A stretch of DNA of 64,000 nucleotides from Scedosporium boydii (Eukaryota; Ascomycota; Sordariomycetes; Microascales; Microascaceae): positions 1 to 64,000 of the forward strand of contig NJFT01000008.1 of NCBI GenBank assembly GCA_002221725.1. The letters are read 5' to 3'. Positions 22,401-33,967 of the stretch are shown one piece after another. The notes below the pieces were generated by a model. It was not told the DNA's origin, did no database searches, and worked only from the letters and a program-made list of their open reading frames with translations. The position numbers and the translations under genes are program-made. The stretch's first letter is position 1; every line of letters begins with the position of its first letter.

Positions 22401-24429
22401 GATCGGCTCTATGTCCGACGTCAAATGTCAATGCACCAACCTTGAGGAAACCAACGTTGAACCCCCGAGGTCAGCACGTGTATGAAATAATCTTCAGCTT
22501 GCCACTGAAGAGGCACCTGGCCAAATGCTCGGTGGGTTAATCGCTACCCCTTGGTGAAAGGAGAGAGGGTACTATAGCTCTGCCTACCTATAATGCCATC
22601 GATAATTGTAGATATCAGAATATGAGGTTGGTTGAGAACTTTTGGGGTTCTGACCACGATATCACCAAGCCTTTAGCCCCTCACCCTTGCCAGTGGCCGA
22701 GCGGATTCACCATAAACAGACTATCTCTTAGCTATCTTGCTGGGAACACAACTATGAAGTGAAATTGGTATCCGGCAACCATATGCGGCATGTCGAGGTT
22801 ATAGAAGGTCACCCCTGGCTCCTAAGTAAGGGGGCCTGGATGCAAGACAAACGGAGTCTTGATTCTACAGTTGCATCCCGATGGTATACTGCCTAGTTGG
22901 GGAGCTGTCTGCCATTTTCTGGCATTTTACGAAGTAGGTAAAGGAGACGTCTGACAGCGGGAGAGTGTGCTCCCGTCCCCGGGAGAAGGGAAGTGACACT
23001 CGTGCCGTCGTCAAGTTGAGGTTCCACGCTGCCGCCTTTCCCCTTTCCCTGGGCAGCGTAAGACTTCTATGTCATGGGAAATCTATCAATTTTCATAGAA
23101 CTTTTACAGTTATCGCAGCCTTGATCCGTGAGCATTGGAGGGAGCCGAGAGAAAACAAGTGAAAACAACACCAGCATCCTTGCATACCGCCCGCATCAGG
23201 CATGCAGTCAGAGATCAATGATGTTCGAGATTGCTTGGGTGCAAACTACATGAGACATCAATAACTACATTACAAGTACCTGGACGCAGGAGAGGGCCGA
23301 GGAGAGCCTCGCCAACCGGAGACAAGGAGATGATGGTAGTTCGGGGGAAATGGCAGCCCAAACAAATCAGACCAAGGGTATGATACACCGCGACGGACTG
23401 TTGAAGAGGAGAAGAGGAGAAATAGGAGAGGGGGTAAGAAAGAAAGTTTGATTTAAAATTCTTCTATCCTTCTAGCTTGCGAGTTTACAAGGCTCTTGAC
23501 ATATAACGGCTACATCATGGATGGGGAAAAGGAGACGGATTTGGCATCGGGTAAAGTACTTTGCAGGGCATTCCTGGGGAACGACACCCCGTTCAGTGCT
23601 GTTCGAAGAGAGATCAATTGATGATTAACACTCGCCTCGCCCCCTGCTCCCTGCGTGCTAGCCGAGGGCCGACGCACATATCCCTCTATCACTGACTGGG
23701 TAGGGTAGCACCAAAGGCATCTGAACAAGGAAATGATACAGAGTCAAGGATATCTTCTTGCTGGATGTGCTCCGCATAGAGTATTGCGGAGAGGTCGGAT
23801 CTTGAGTCGTGTCTTGGTGTGGTATCCTCGCTTCCTGCCTCCAGACCTGTCAGCCTTTTCTGGCAGCGCTATCCTTATGGAGATTAATCCACTATCCTCT
23901 GTTGCTCGCGTCCGTTTTCATTTCGGCCGGCCCCGATTTGGGTCTAGGAGCATTGCGAGGAAGCCAGCTTCAAGCCTAACTGTAGCGTGGTGTCAGATGA
24001 ACAAGGGTCCCACCATGAGATGAGGCTAGACTTGTTTAGGGTAAGCCCACCTCTTCGCACAAACTTAGTCCTGGTTCCCAGTCAATAGCACGTGGTACCC
24101 ATCCTAAAGTCGACGAAGTACAAAAGTAAACACCGAAAGTCCTCAGAATAATAAGAACAATGTGACAATTGGAATCTCACACCGTGGGCGGTGGCTTTGT
24201 CATCCCCAGAATACGAAGACTTGGACATTGGTAGTGGGGGACCGGCCTTGGGATTTCATCAGGGAGTTGACCCTTTGCAAAAGGACAAGGACAAGGACGA
24301 AGTACTCCCGTATACTTCGTATGTAGTTAGTGTACACCACACTGTGCTTGCATCTCCTCCTTTCCTTTGGACGCCGACCCTGGTAGTTTTACTCTCATCG
24401 TCGACAGGGGATCGCTTTGAAACAGTGGA
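16481..24429. other. Gene-free region, middle part
   Basis: I see no supported gene, RNA or mobile element here. Open frames are short (mostly under 110 codons), without family motifs. Noted items are a CT microsatellite at 17752-17776, a (CAG)n run near 20297, and TACTTCGTA/TACGAAGTA motifs at 17988, 19775, 22928 and 24313. Base composition looks ordinary, without the strong A/T bias of RIP-mutated repeats. Confidence 0.45.
17752..17776 (+). repeat. CT microsatellite
   Basis: A run of about 25 bases is made almost only of CT/TC dinucleotides, in non-coding DNA. Confidence 0.85.
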
Positions 24430-25478
24430 CTAACAAAAATGCCCCCGCACCTCCACCAAAGAAACCGGAGAGAAGAACCCTGAAGCCTTCAAAGTCCAAG
24501 GAAACGCGCTTGGCGTGTTCCGCCATCGAGATCTTTGAACGCGGTCGTGTGGAAGTTTCTTGACGCAACTTACGAGTATACTGTCATTGATACCGACTTA
24601 CTGCCGCACTTGTATCAATTTACGAAATTCATTGAGGATTTTGCGAAGGAGGCGCACTAAGAGGTCAAAGACCTCAGGGACCCTCACACCGATGCAAGAG
24701 CGGGATGTTGGCCGCAGAGCAGATCCAAGCGCAAGACGCAAAAAGACGAAGACGGCTTGGCCTCATACATCGCAATCAGTCACCACCAGCGGCGTCGCAT
24801 GCGATGTGAGTGCTGTAAGTCGCACAGGTGTTCCATTCTAAGCCGCCGTGTTCGAGCGTGCATGAACAGACACACTAAGCACAATTCGAGCGAGTTTTCA
24901 CTGATGCGCAGCATTTCTTGCAACAAGCGGTCCCCGTGGAAACCTGTCACGGGACGGTACGAGGTGTTAGTGTGCTTCGCTTCCTCTCTCCATCAGTGAT
25001 GTCGTCGTGCGCTTGCGTCAGGCCCATCTCTGTCGACGCTAGCCTGCGCTTCTACCACCTCTTTTACACGCCAGTACTCATAGTTTGCACTAGAGATGGC
25101 ATTGCCAGAACGAGGCGGTCACTAGACCACCTTCTTCCCGTGGTTGCAGGGGCGCTGGGTAAAATGTGGAGACAAAGTGCGCCGCAATGCTCGTTGGCAT
25201 TTCCCACTTCGACTCCGAGGAAAAGAGGACAAAGAGGAAAGCGAAGGAACAGTGAAGAATTCAAGAAAGGCCCTAGATGCAGGAATGGCTTCTGTAGCAA
25301 TGCTGACGCCTCCATTCGACTTCATCGAACGTTTATCTTGCGTCTTGGAGAGGCCCTTGTTGCCAACTAGCTGCCATAGCCCACTTTTTTGCCTCTTGTC
25401 AAAGTTCAGAGTTTCTTCAAACGTCCCTGAAGACATGGGAAGTGGACCTTCCGAGGCGTTTTGTCTCATGGTCGACTG
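24430..25478 (+). pseudogene. Candidate decayed gene (frameshifts and stop)
   Basis: Coding-like text runs across three frames in the same direction. About 24455-24530 reads ...EKNPEAFKVQGNALGVF... and stops at RDL. A +2 shift at about 24545 then reads VWKFLDATYEYTVID then TDLLPHLYQFTKFIEDFAKE, a TAA follows, and the frame continues EVKDLRDPHTDARAGCW to about 24820. A further open stretch of 111 codons lies at 25144-25479. Residue composition in the middle part is protein-like (aromatic and acidic balance). I recognise no family. An intact gene with unusual introns, or chance, cannot be excluded. Confidence 0.25.
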
Positions 25479-27568
25479 ATATCACTAGGCTGTGAGAACT
25501 AGAATCGGATCCTACCACTGCAGGATGGCAGCGGAAAATGCGAGTGCCGGACTGGTTGATACCTTATGCGTATTGCTGCAAACCCCAGACTTTTTTCATC
25601 CCTCCATCGTCGATTCCAGTCGAGTCTGGGAACCTGTCGACTAAACTTACCACGAACACAGTGTCAGCTTCGAGGCCATCGCAAGGCCCATCTCCTCCTC
25701 GATAAGTTTCAACTTGAGAGCAAGGACTACAACATTTGCCTTCGTACATCGACTTAGCTTGTCTTCTGCAACGCTTCGCGGGGTCGAGTCTGCTCATTGA
25801 TGATGTCTCTTCAACTTCTGGCTAGTTCTCCCCACGCATGGACCCTTCTCACGAGCACACCTCTCGGAAATTTCAGTTCCAAGCATCTCGACATCCAGAA
25901 CTTTGATATTTCCTGATCCGAATTGGCCAATGACTAGTGTCATTCCCGCTGCAAGCTCTTTAATTGAAAGTGTTTGAGCCGTCCCAGTGCTACCCCTTTC
26001 ATCCACTCTCACTCGCTTTTTTCCCCCCTCAATTCGCAATGCACGCGGGACGGCTAATAATACCACAGTGTCTTAAGAGTAGTGCTTGGCGAGAAGTTTT
26101 CCAGGGCTGGACTGGAGGCGGGAAAGTGGGAATGGATCCATCATCTTCCCCCTGGAAAATCGTTGATAATAATAGGCAGAATATCGGAGGACATGTAAGT
26201 TTAGAGCGGCACTGTGTTGCAGGTGTGAATGGAGCCCTACTTCTTGAGACGTAGGAGAATCAAAATTGACAATTATTTGTCGGGACGTTTGGTGATATTG
26301 AAAGATTCCCCACCGTTGGAACATGCTGCTCACACGCCCCCATATCCAATGTGATGGAGAACTTGAAATCAATGGTCGATTGGATCTACTCTCGATGGAA
26401 CTGTCAAGATCCGGGGACATGGTGAAGCAATCGCCCCAAACATGATAGTGTAGCCGTACCAAAATATGGATGCACACCAATTCATTCGTCCTACGAGTGG
26501 GTGTGCGTTGTTGCGTGTATGTGTATCACGTTGGCTGCTTCCTGAAGGGGGTCTCATCCAAACTCTCTTCTGCCCGGGACGATCGGGATGAGCGTCGACT
26601 AAACATTTCTCTAAGGAAAGAAGTGTGCGAGGCGGCTGAAAGAGGGAGGGGAGAGCCAGGCACACATACACACACACCTATTATTAGCAGTCTTTGTTGT
26701 TGGCTTGAGAGTTGGTGTTGAAAAGTGGTTGAGATTGAAGCAACTCGAAGAGGTCCGTCCACCACACCTCTGCTTGCCACAAGGACGCTACAGCATCAAT
26801 GATGAGCAGCATTGAAGCATTAACACACTAGGGGCTTATTATAGCCAATCTTACCTCCGGGGAGATCATGGAGCCTCCGATGGGAAAAGATGACTTCAGC
26901 TATCCCCAGATTGGAAAGCGGGAAGTCGTCAAATTTGCCACATCAATGGCAATGGGTCAGAGGCTGTAAAAAAGGTTGACTTACATGCAATGCAATGATA
27001 ATACCACTCGTTTCAAGTACACGCCGTGCCATTTGAAGCTATGCGATACCATCGAAGTAGGAAGCATGGATTAAGACGATGGCAAAATGATAGAATTGGG
27101 ATCTCAGTCGCATAATGCACCCCGGACAGTTCTATTTTGCAGGCTTGGGTCGATCTGTCGGGCATAGGCATATGACCAGAAAAAAGAGATGAACTACCGG
27201 CCGGGCATTATTGATCTTCCTTCTTCCTTTTCTTACCTTACGAAGTAGTACAGCTCGAAACATTGTCAGTCCTGTGCTCTTTCCGTCTTGACTTCGTTTG
27301 TACTCGGGATGGGCGAGGAAGTCGAAACAATTCAGCAGCCCCCCCTGTTGCAGTCACTATTAATACTTCCGAGCTGTCATCCTTCCCACCATTGGGACTC
27401 CCTACCTCGTAATAGAAAAAAAAAGAAAAAGGAAAGAAAAAAAAATCTGCGACTGAGTGGCGACCCTGGAGATCGGCCGGTCACCGCCCAGTGACAATGA
27501 CAAGCTTACGCATGCTGCGCCGCGTTCTATCATCGACCGCATTATTACGACTCTCCGAACACTGAACC

Positions 27569-27584
27569 TACGAAGTACGAAGTA
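27569..27584 (+). repeat. Overlapping TACGAAGTA heptamer repeat
   Basis: Two TACGAAGTA copies overlap by two bases, with the same layout as at 12820. Confidence 0.85.
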
Positions 27585-28669
27585 ACAACAGCCCTCCCGT
27601 GCAGGTCAGAGAGAGAGTCACAGACGAGAGCCAGGCAGTTGAGAGTCCGGGTCTATAACAGCCTTCTTCTATGGACAGGCATTACCCGCATATACCCCAC
27701 TTCTTTTGCAACACCCCTTCCATGTCTTGACCCTTCCAACCACCCCGGATCCCTGCCGGCATCCTTCCAAAAGGGGAATGGTCAAGCAACGCTTAGAGCT
27801 CTGGCAAGGGTTTAAGCGGTTTCACTCCGAGCTCCACGCTGCAGGGCCTATGAAGTACCTTCGCTTCTGGATGACGAAGGAAAAGTACGAAGCAGCAGGT
27901 TGACCAAAGTGCGAGAGCCGATTGTGAGAGTATGAGTGAGTGTGTGAGAGAGGTGCTCCTGAGGTACGCTACTGTAAGGTTGTTCTGTCACGGTCGTGTT
28001 CTCCTCTGCGCTCTGTCGCAACGCTGTGCGTTCATCCCGTACCTTGGTGTGAAGCATCAATGTTGAGCTCAAACAGAGCTCCTCTCCCACCTGCCTTCCC
28101 ATCTGCTCCCATCCCCATCCCCAGGGCTCTGCCCTGCTCTGTCCTTTTGCCCCCGCTCGCTCTGGCCTTCGCCTCAGATTACCTTGTGAACCTGCGCAGC
28201 GGTGGAGGGTTGCGTAATTCCTATCATGGCAGGCCCGTCAAATGTTTTAACTTCAACGGCGTCGAAGAGTGCCTGGGTCCCTAGAAGCATTGCATGCCTA
28301 GTGGCGCACGCAGTTCTTCGATTATTCTAGGCTAAAATTAACCTTTCTCTTTTTCTCTCCACTTTTCAGGATTTGCCTTCCGACTTGCAAGGTCCCTTTG
28401 CTTCTCAGGTGGTTGACCAAGCACCCTGTGGGCTAGGGACGAGTTGAATCGAGATTGATGATGTGCAAGGTGCGATTGCTCCACAGTCTGGCGCAGTCGA
28501 GTCTGGTGGAGAGAGGCCAGTGTGCCTGGGTGGGTGATGGATATCTCGAGATCAATCGCACCGCAACCTAGCGCAGCAGTCCTCAGACACAAGAACCCAC
28601 CCTGACCAGAGATCTTCCACACCCCCTCGACGAAATGGAAATAGCTTCAGTCTTATTCCCAGGGTCGAG

Positions 28670-28685
28670 TACGAAGTACTTCGTG
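28670..28685. repeat. Inverted heptamer pair TACGAAGTACTTCGTG
   Basis: A TACGAAGTA copy overlaps an inverted, one-mismatch copy (TACTTCGTG), giving a near-palindrome of 15-16 bp. A single copy follows at 28808-28816. Confidence 0.75.
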
Positions 28686-29381
28686 CTTGTACGAGGTGGA
28701 AGGGGCAGTTGAGAGGGACAAAGCCCACCAAGCCCTCCACTTCACGGTTCACCCCGCCACCCCCCCTGTACTTCTAGTAGTTACTTCTAGCGTAGTACTT
28801 TGAGGAGTACGAAGTACTTTGGCGAGTCTACCGAGCACAGTGTGAAGATCTGCCACCCCTTCATCGCTCCTCCTACAAGAACCAGAGTCCAAACAAAGGC
28901 CAAGGTCGGTCTGGCCCACGATCAATCCCACTGTACCTCTGTAGCGTAGCGTCCACATATGCAAGAGCAAGGCCTCCCTGCTCAAAGTAGCATCAAGAGC
29001 AAGAGAGAGAAAAAACCTGCACCGCAAGCGAGAGGGACCCTGGCTCATCAAGACATGCAGTCTAGTTTGCATGTAAAGTACGCTACGCTTTACAGTGGCA
29101 AGGATCAGATCCCTCGACTTCGTCTTCCACCCGTGCATTTTCCTATCTCTCCGAAGTCCGGCAGAGATATAATAGCCTCGTCCCTCGACTTGTTCAGCCT
29201 ATCATCCCGTCTTTATACCGTGGGAATTTATATCCTCTTCCCCCCTTCTCTCCCGTTTCCTCTCAAACGGTCGCGACCCCCCTCCTCTTTTTCTACTCAC
29301 GCCCATTAGTTGCGGCAGATATCCCGAGCCTGTTTTGGTCCTGTCCAACATTCTTCCCTCCCACACCCACCATCCAACTCA

Positions 29382-31836
29382 ATGGCTCACATTATCAGCT
29401 GCATGGCCGATGCCGACCTTGGGCCTGGCACTCTCAACTCTTATATAGCAAAGCCAGCCTCCCCACAACCTCCCAATGAGTCGGTATGCAACCACTTAAA
29501 TTCTCCGTCTTCTTGTCGAACCACCTTGCGTCATTACCAGATGATAGGTTCTAGTTTAAAGGTGTATATTTACTGACTTTGTTTATTTGTCCCCAACCTC
29601 TAGATAACTTCACCAACACAGCTGCCCTCTGCCTCGGCTGAGAAGCAGCCATTCGCCTGGAGAATGCATCAACCGGAGAGCAGGAAGTATCAACTCTTCC
29701 CTAAGGGTGCCCAGACGCCCACCACCAAGGTCCTGGACCCCGAACAAGCCTTTGCCCACGCAATGGCCCAGAACCCCAAGACCGACAAGAACGACAAGCT
29801 TGCGGCAGCCGGCAATGGACTCAGGATAAGGATCAAGGAGCACAACCTCACCAGGAGGCGGAAGATTAGCGTGCCTGAGCTTGGTCCTATGACTACAGTA
29901 CAAGAAGTGGCCATGGATTCCCGTGAGTTCTATTTCCTAACACTTCAATTGGGAAGAGGAGGGGGAGGAGGAAGGCTCCGGAGCTAACCTTCTCTCATCC
30001 ACAGCGACCATCCCTGGAAGACCACCTCTACATGAGCGATCCGTCAGCGCTCCCGGCCAGAGCTGGAAGCAGCAGAACCAAATTCTAGATCTTTCCTACC
30101 ACTACAGCCCCATCGAGGAGATCAATATCTTCAGAAGCATCACACCCGTTCTCGAGACCCGAGCTCCTACACCTCCCAGGCAACCCCTTTCGCCGAAGCA
30201 ACTCGCTCCTCTCGTCATCCCTACTCACCAGGGTACTCTCCCTCGCCTTGCAAAGCAGATCTCTCTCACTCGCCTTCGATCCGGTAGCACTCCCGTCGAT
30301 CCTCCCCAAATTCGCTCCGCGAGGACAGACGACTCACCCAGAACCCGAACACCGTTCACGCCTCTCTCTTCCAGCTCAACTCAGATGACCAACTCTACCC
30401 TTCCCACGCCCATCTCCGCCCCCATCATCGAGTCTCGAGCGTCTCCAAAGCCTTGGGAAGCCCCGAGGGTCACTACTCCCACGCAATGCATCATTGAGAG
30501 GGCCGGCACTCCCAAGACCGACGAACCTCGAAGCGCCAACGCCGTTCTCTACGGACACAGGAGAGGAGTTTCCGAGTCAGGTAGCATTATGGATAGAGGT
30601 CGCCCTAAGAAGAGGAACGACGTCCGAAACAACAACGGTCCTCTCCTAAAGAGGTCCGATTCCAAGAAGCGAAGCCAAAGCGCCGAGCGAAGAGCCTTTG
30701 AGCAGCTCCCCAAGGGCTGGAGGGCTGCCGAGGCCGTCAACGCTCTGACGCCCAACGAAGTCTCGGAGCTCTACAGGCAAGCGGTAGGCCAAGCCGCCCG
30801 CTTCGAGGTCCTCAGGAAGGAGGATGTGGAGGCCCTGTCAAGAGTATGTGGAACTGGAAATGAAATCCCCGCTGGCGTGCAGGTGAAACGAAGGTGGACT
30901 AACATGGAATTTTAGGAACTCCGCCACCTAGACGAGCGAACGGAATACCTTCGCCGCACTTACACCTCTCTCCGTGCTGGACGGCGCAACCTTCACTCCC
31001 GCATCTGCCAGTACCTCCGGTCTCCACGTGTTGCCAAGTTCAGCCACGATTCGATGCTTAAGCAAGAAGAGGCTCTCGCCGAGTTGGATGCGTCCATTGA
31101 TGACTGGGTTACCAAGCTCGAGCAGGCCGAGAACCGCCGCACGCGGGTTCGTCAAAAGCTTCTTGAGCACGTTGCCGCGGCTGCCACCCTTCAGGGCACC
31201 GGCGCGGCCGCTGCATCCGAGTCCCTACAGCTAGCGATGGGTATCCGCCCCCCTCAGCAACAATACAACGGTGTTGGCAACATCTCCACACCTCCCCGTA
31301 GCCCCACCAAGACCAACTTCTCTACCACGACCGCTACCGCTACCACCGCGGCTACTGCTGCTCCTACCCATACCATCTCTACCTCTCCCCACCGCACCAC
31401 TGCTCACGTACCGAGCACTATTTTGGAGCAGCCTCTTGTTGAAGAAGCTGCTGCTCTTGGCGATGATCGGAAGAGCACCATGACCGCCCTCAGCCGACGA
31501 GACTGTGAGAGCATCCGCGTCTACGCTGACAGCGACGTCTATGCTCTTCTCGCCGATGTTGAGAGCGAGTTTACCAAGATGAACATTTCCATTGATTCCC
31601 CTACCCTAAGCGATGCTGAGCGACAGGAGCTTCATCGTGCGCGAAGCCACGACATGCTCTGCGGCGCTGAAGATACCGCCGCGGCCGAAGCTCCCCTGTC
31701 CCAGTCTCTTCCCAAGGAGGCTACCACCACCAGCATCAAGGCCCCTTCCGCTCAAGCTGAGGCCGCCGAACCCATCTACCTTACCAACGCTGTCTTCCGA
31801 CCCAATGCTCCTCGCAGGTCCCTTACTGCCTCCTAA
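29382..31836 (+). CDS. Uds1-domain protein (up-regulated during septation)
   Basis: Four exons (29382-29483, 29604-29922, 30005-30843, 30916-31836) join in frame to 726 residues. Introns are 120, 82 and 72 bp, with donors GTATGC, GTGAGT and GTATGT and branches CTGAC, CTAAC and CTAAC. The centre (~393-511) is a helical region, SELYRQAVGQAARFEVLRK to QKLLEHVAAAATL, rich in Arg, Glu and Leu. It matches my memory of the Uds1 domain, named for a fission-yeast protein induced during septation; its biochemical role is not established. The N-terminal half is Pro/Ser/Thr-rich with many SP and TP sites (possible kinase targets) and a basic KKRSQSAERR segment before the domain. The C-terminal part is low-complexity (Thr/Ala runs) and probably disordered. 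ATG 29382 is chosen because the frame upstream has only non-ATG starts. Confidence 0.85.
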
Positions 31837-33877
31837 TTTGCCCTACCCCCTTGGCTTCCTTTTTCTTCTCTTCTCGTACTTCTTATTTTTTTTTTTATTA
31901 CTCATATTTTAACGTGATGATTATCCACACTGACGCTCCTTTACGCTTCAACGGCCGACCCCACAACTATCCTTTGAACAATATCTTATTTTTCTATTCT
32001 GATACCCCTTCCTAGTCATTCATTCCGCCAACTCTGGCTTAACAGATCCATCCTATTTTACATGTATTTTCCCGCCACTATTTTTATTTCCAGTCCTAGG
32101 TGCATCAAGCCTGGCGTTTATTATTCCTCGGAGTAGCATTAGATCGGAGTGTACCTCAAAAAGAGGACACAAAAAATCACTTGCATCCTGTACACTTCCT
32201 TATTTTTTTTTTTCTTTTTCTTCTGTTGTCTGCATTCGGGAGGCTGGCTAAAAGAAATTGGGCTTTCTTCGTTTCCCACCCCATTTAAGGAAAGATTTAC
32301 GCTTCCAAGCATCGTCAAGATTGGCCACCAAAACAGTTACAGTGTTGTATTTTACAAGTACAGTTGAAATGTAAAAAGAATATCAATCAAATCAAAAAAA
32401 TGTCGAATCAATATCAATCTGCAAAGTGTTGTGAACCTTGCTGGGCTTGGCTTTTGGTCGTGCACTTTGAAAATCATGCCTCGAAGCGGTTAGCTGGGCC
32501 GGTAAGCTAAAGCCTAAAGAGCTGCAAGGTCGCCTGTCCTGAAACTTGAGGTACATCCATCCGCCTTGTCCTTGCCATCATCCTCCTAACTCGATTTGAC
32601 GCTTTTAACGAGTCTGCAGAAGCCCATCTCGCAATCTTGCAGTAAGCCCCATCACCGACACTTTGATCAAAGAGGTTAGGGGCGGGACTTGGCGAACTGG
32701 TCCCTGAACTGGATCAGGAAATGGATGAACATTTTATTTTTGGGGCTGCATGAACAACTGGAGTTGCCCGCGGGCGCATTTCGGCGATGATGATAGACTA
32801 CATTAGTGTACTACTACTTTGAAGCCGAATGACAAGGCTGAGATGAACAGTGAGAGAGGGGGCGTGTTGGTTTATGGGCTTCCGAAGGATTCGAGAGACG
32901 CACGCACGGATATCTGTCGGAGGCGCTTGTGCAGAGAAGTTGGAGTTTGCTTACTTCGTACTTGCCCTGGCTTTGGCCGTCGGTCGATTTTCTTGGACTT
33001 TCTTGTTTCGGAAACGGGGGCGTGGAGCGAGTGAGAGGCGTAGGATGATGATCTGCCGCTGTGTGATGCAGTGATACAAGAGGTGGTGAGTAGATTCTTC
33101 GCGGGTGGGCCGATCGGCAGGATGGGTGTTGAGATTTGCGGGATGCGGAGGTGTCAATCTTCAGTGTTGCTTTGGGTTTACCAAGCTATTGCTCTTTGTT
33201 GTTCTGGGAGGCATCATTGATCGATTGAGACAGGGTCCTCGGACTTGCTCGAGAATCGGCGAAGCTCGCATTATCGGAATTGGCGTCATCGGGGATGGCC
33301 CCGATACAATAGCATGAATCCAGCCACCACGGGACCCTGCAAGAGCTGGGAGCTCCCCTCCTCTCCCCCATCCGACACCCAACGCCTTATTCCCGACATA
33401 CGATGGAGATGTTGATCTTGAATGTCAGGAAAGAGGGTGGGGCTAACGTAGTTGGCAGGTTTTCCAAAGGTGATCCCTCTGGCAGCAGATTGGCAGCAGA
33501 TTGGCAGAGCCCACCCATCCAAGTACATCCGTCGTCTGCTCGTCTGGGAGATGGCAGACAGTGGACAGTGGACGGTGATACTAGTGGCTTCCTTTTTCGG
33601 ACGTATGTAGAGATCTAATTGGTGCTATTCGTAGGAACAAACCGCCACCAGCACCAAAGATTGAAGACAACAAGTCAAACGTCTGGAGACGGATATTTAT
33701 ATGGCAGCATTTAAGCTAGACAAAATTCTCAGTCATCAAAATCACCAAGAAGGAAGACTCGTCCTTGCATGTGAGGAAATGGACTGTTTCTGAATCCTAT
33801 GCTCAACTTCAAAATTGGGGGCGCTTGACGTGGCCTGTGATTGGTTTATAATGTCCAGGTGCAAGCCCGAAATTTAG
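31837..33877. other. Spacer with 3' UTR of the Uds1-domain gene
   Basis: The first ~550 bases are T-rich with runs near 31886-31895 and 32203-32222, suiting a 3' UTR. No gene is supported. A TACTTCGTA motif is at 32952-32960 and a duplicated 11-mer GGCAGCAGATT at 33481-33502. Confidence 0.55.
33481..33502 (+). repeat. 11-bp direct tandem repeat, two copies
   Basis: GGCAGCAGATT occurs twice without a gap, followed by a partial GGCAGAG. It lies in non-coding DNA. Confidence 0.8.
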
Positions 33878-33967
33878 GGCAAGATGGCTGAGCGGTTAAA
33901 GCGTTGGCCTGCTACAAGTAGTGAGCCAATCCCTTCGGGGGCGTGAGTTCGAATCTCACTCTTGTCG
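33878..33967 (+). tRNA. tRNA-Ser (anticodon GCT) with 9-nt intron
   Basis: The 90-nt sequence folds as a type II tRNA. Acceptor GGCAAGA pairs with TCTTGTC (one G-T), with discriminator G as usual for serine. The D-arm has box A TGGCTGAGCGG. The anticodon stem TTGGC/GCCAA encloses C-T-GCT-A, then the 9-nt insert CAAGTAGTG, then A: the intron sits one base 3' of the anticodon, the canonical place. The long variable arm (CCC-TTCG-GGG) supports Ser, and the T-arm is GTGAG-TTCGAAT-CTCAC. T-runs follow within 10 nt as a Pol III stop. It decodes AGC/AGU. Confidence 0.93.

Larger units (their letters stand above)
25479..29381. other. Gene-free region, last part, with promoter of the Uds1-domain gene
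   Basis: No supported gene. A 42-codon frame at 27778-27903 (MVKQRLELWQGFKRFHSEL...) is too short to judge. A short CA run lies near 26660-26678. Heptamer motifs occur at 27239, 27569-27584, 28670-28685 and 28808. The last ~300 bases are C/T-rich and probably form the leader of the gene starting at 29382. Confidence 0.45.

Noticed and set aside
12494..29381. Transposon or retroelement explanation for the gene-poor interval
   Set aside because: I found no reverse transcriptase, integrase or transposase motifs, no long terminal repeats and no strong A/T bias typical of RIP.
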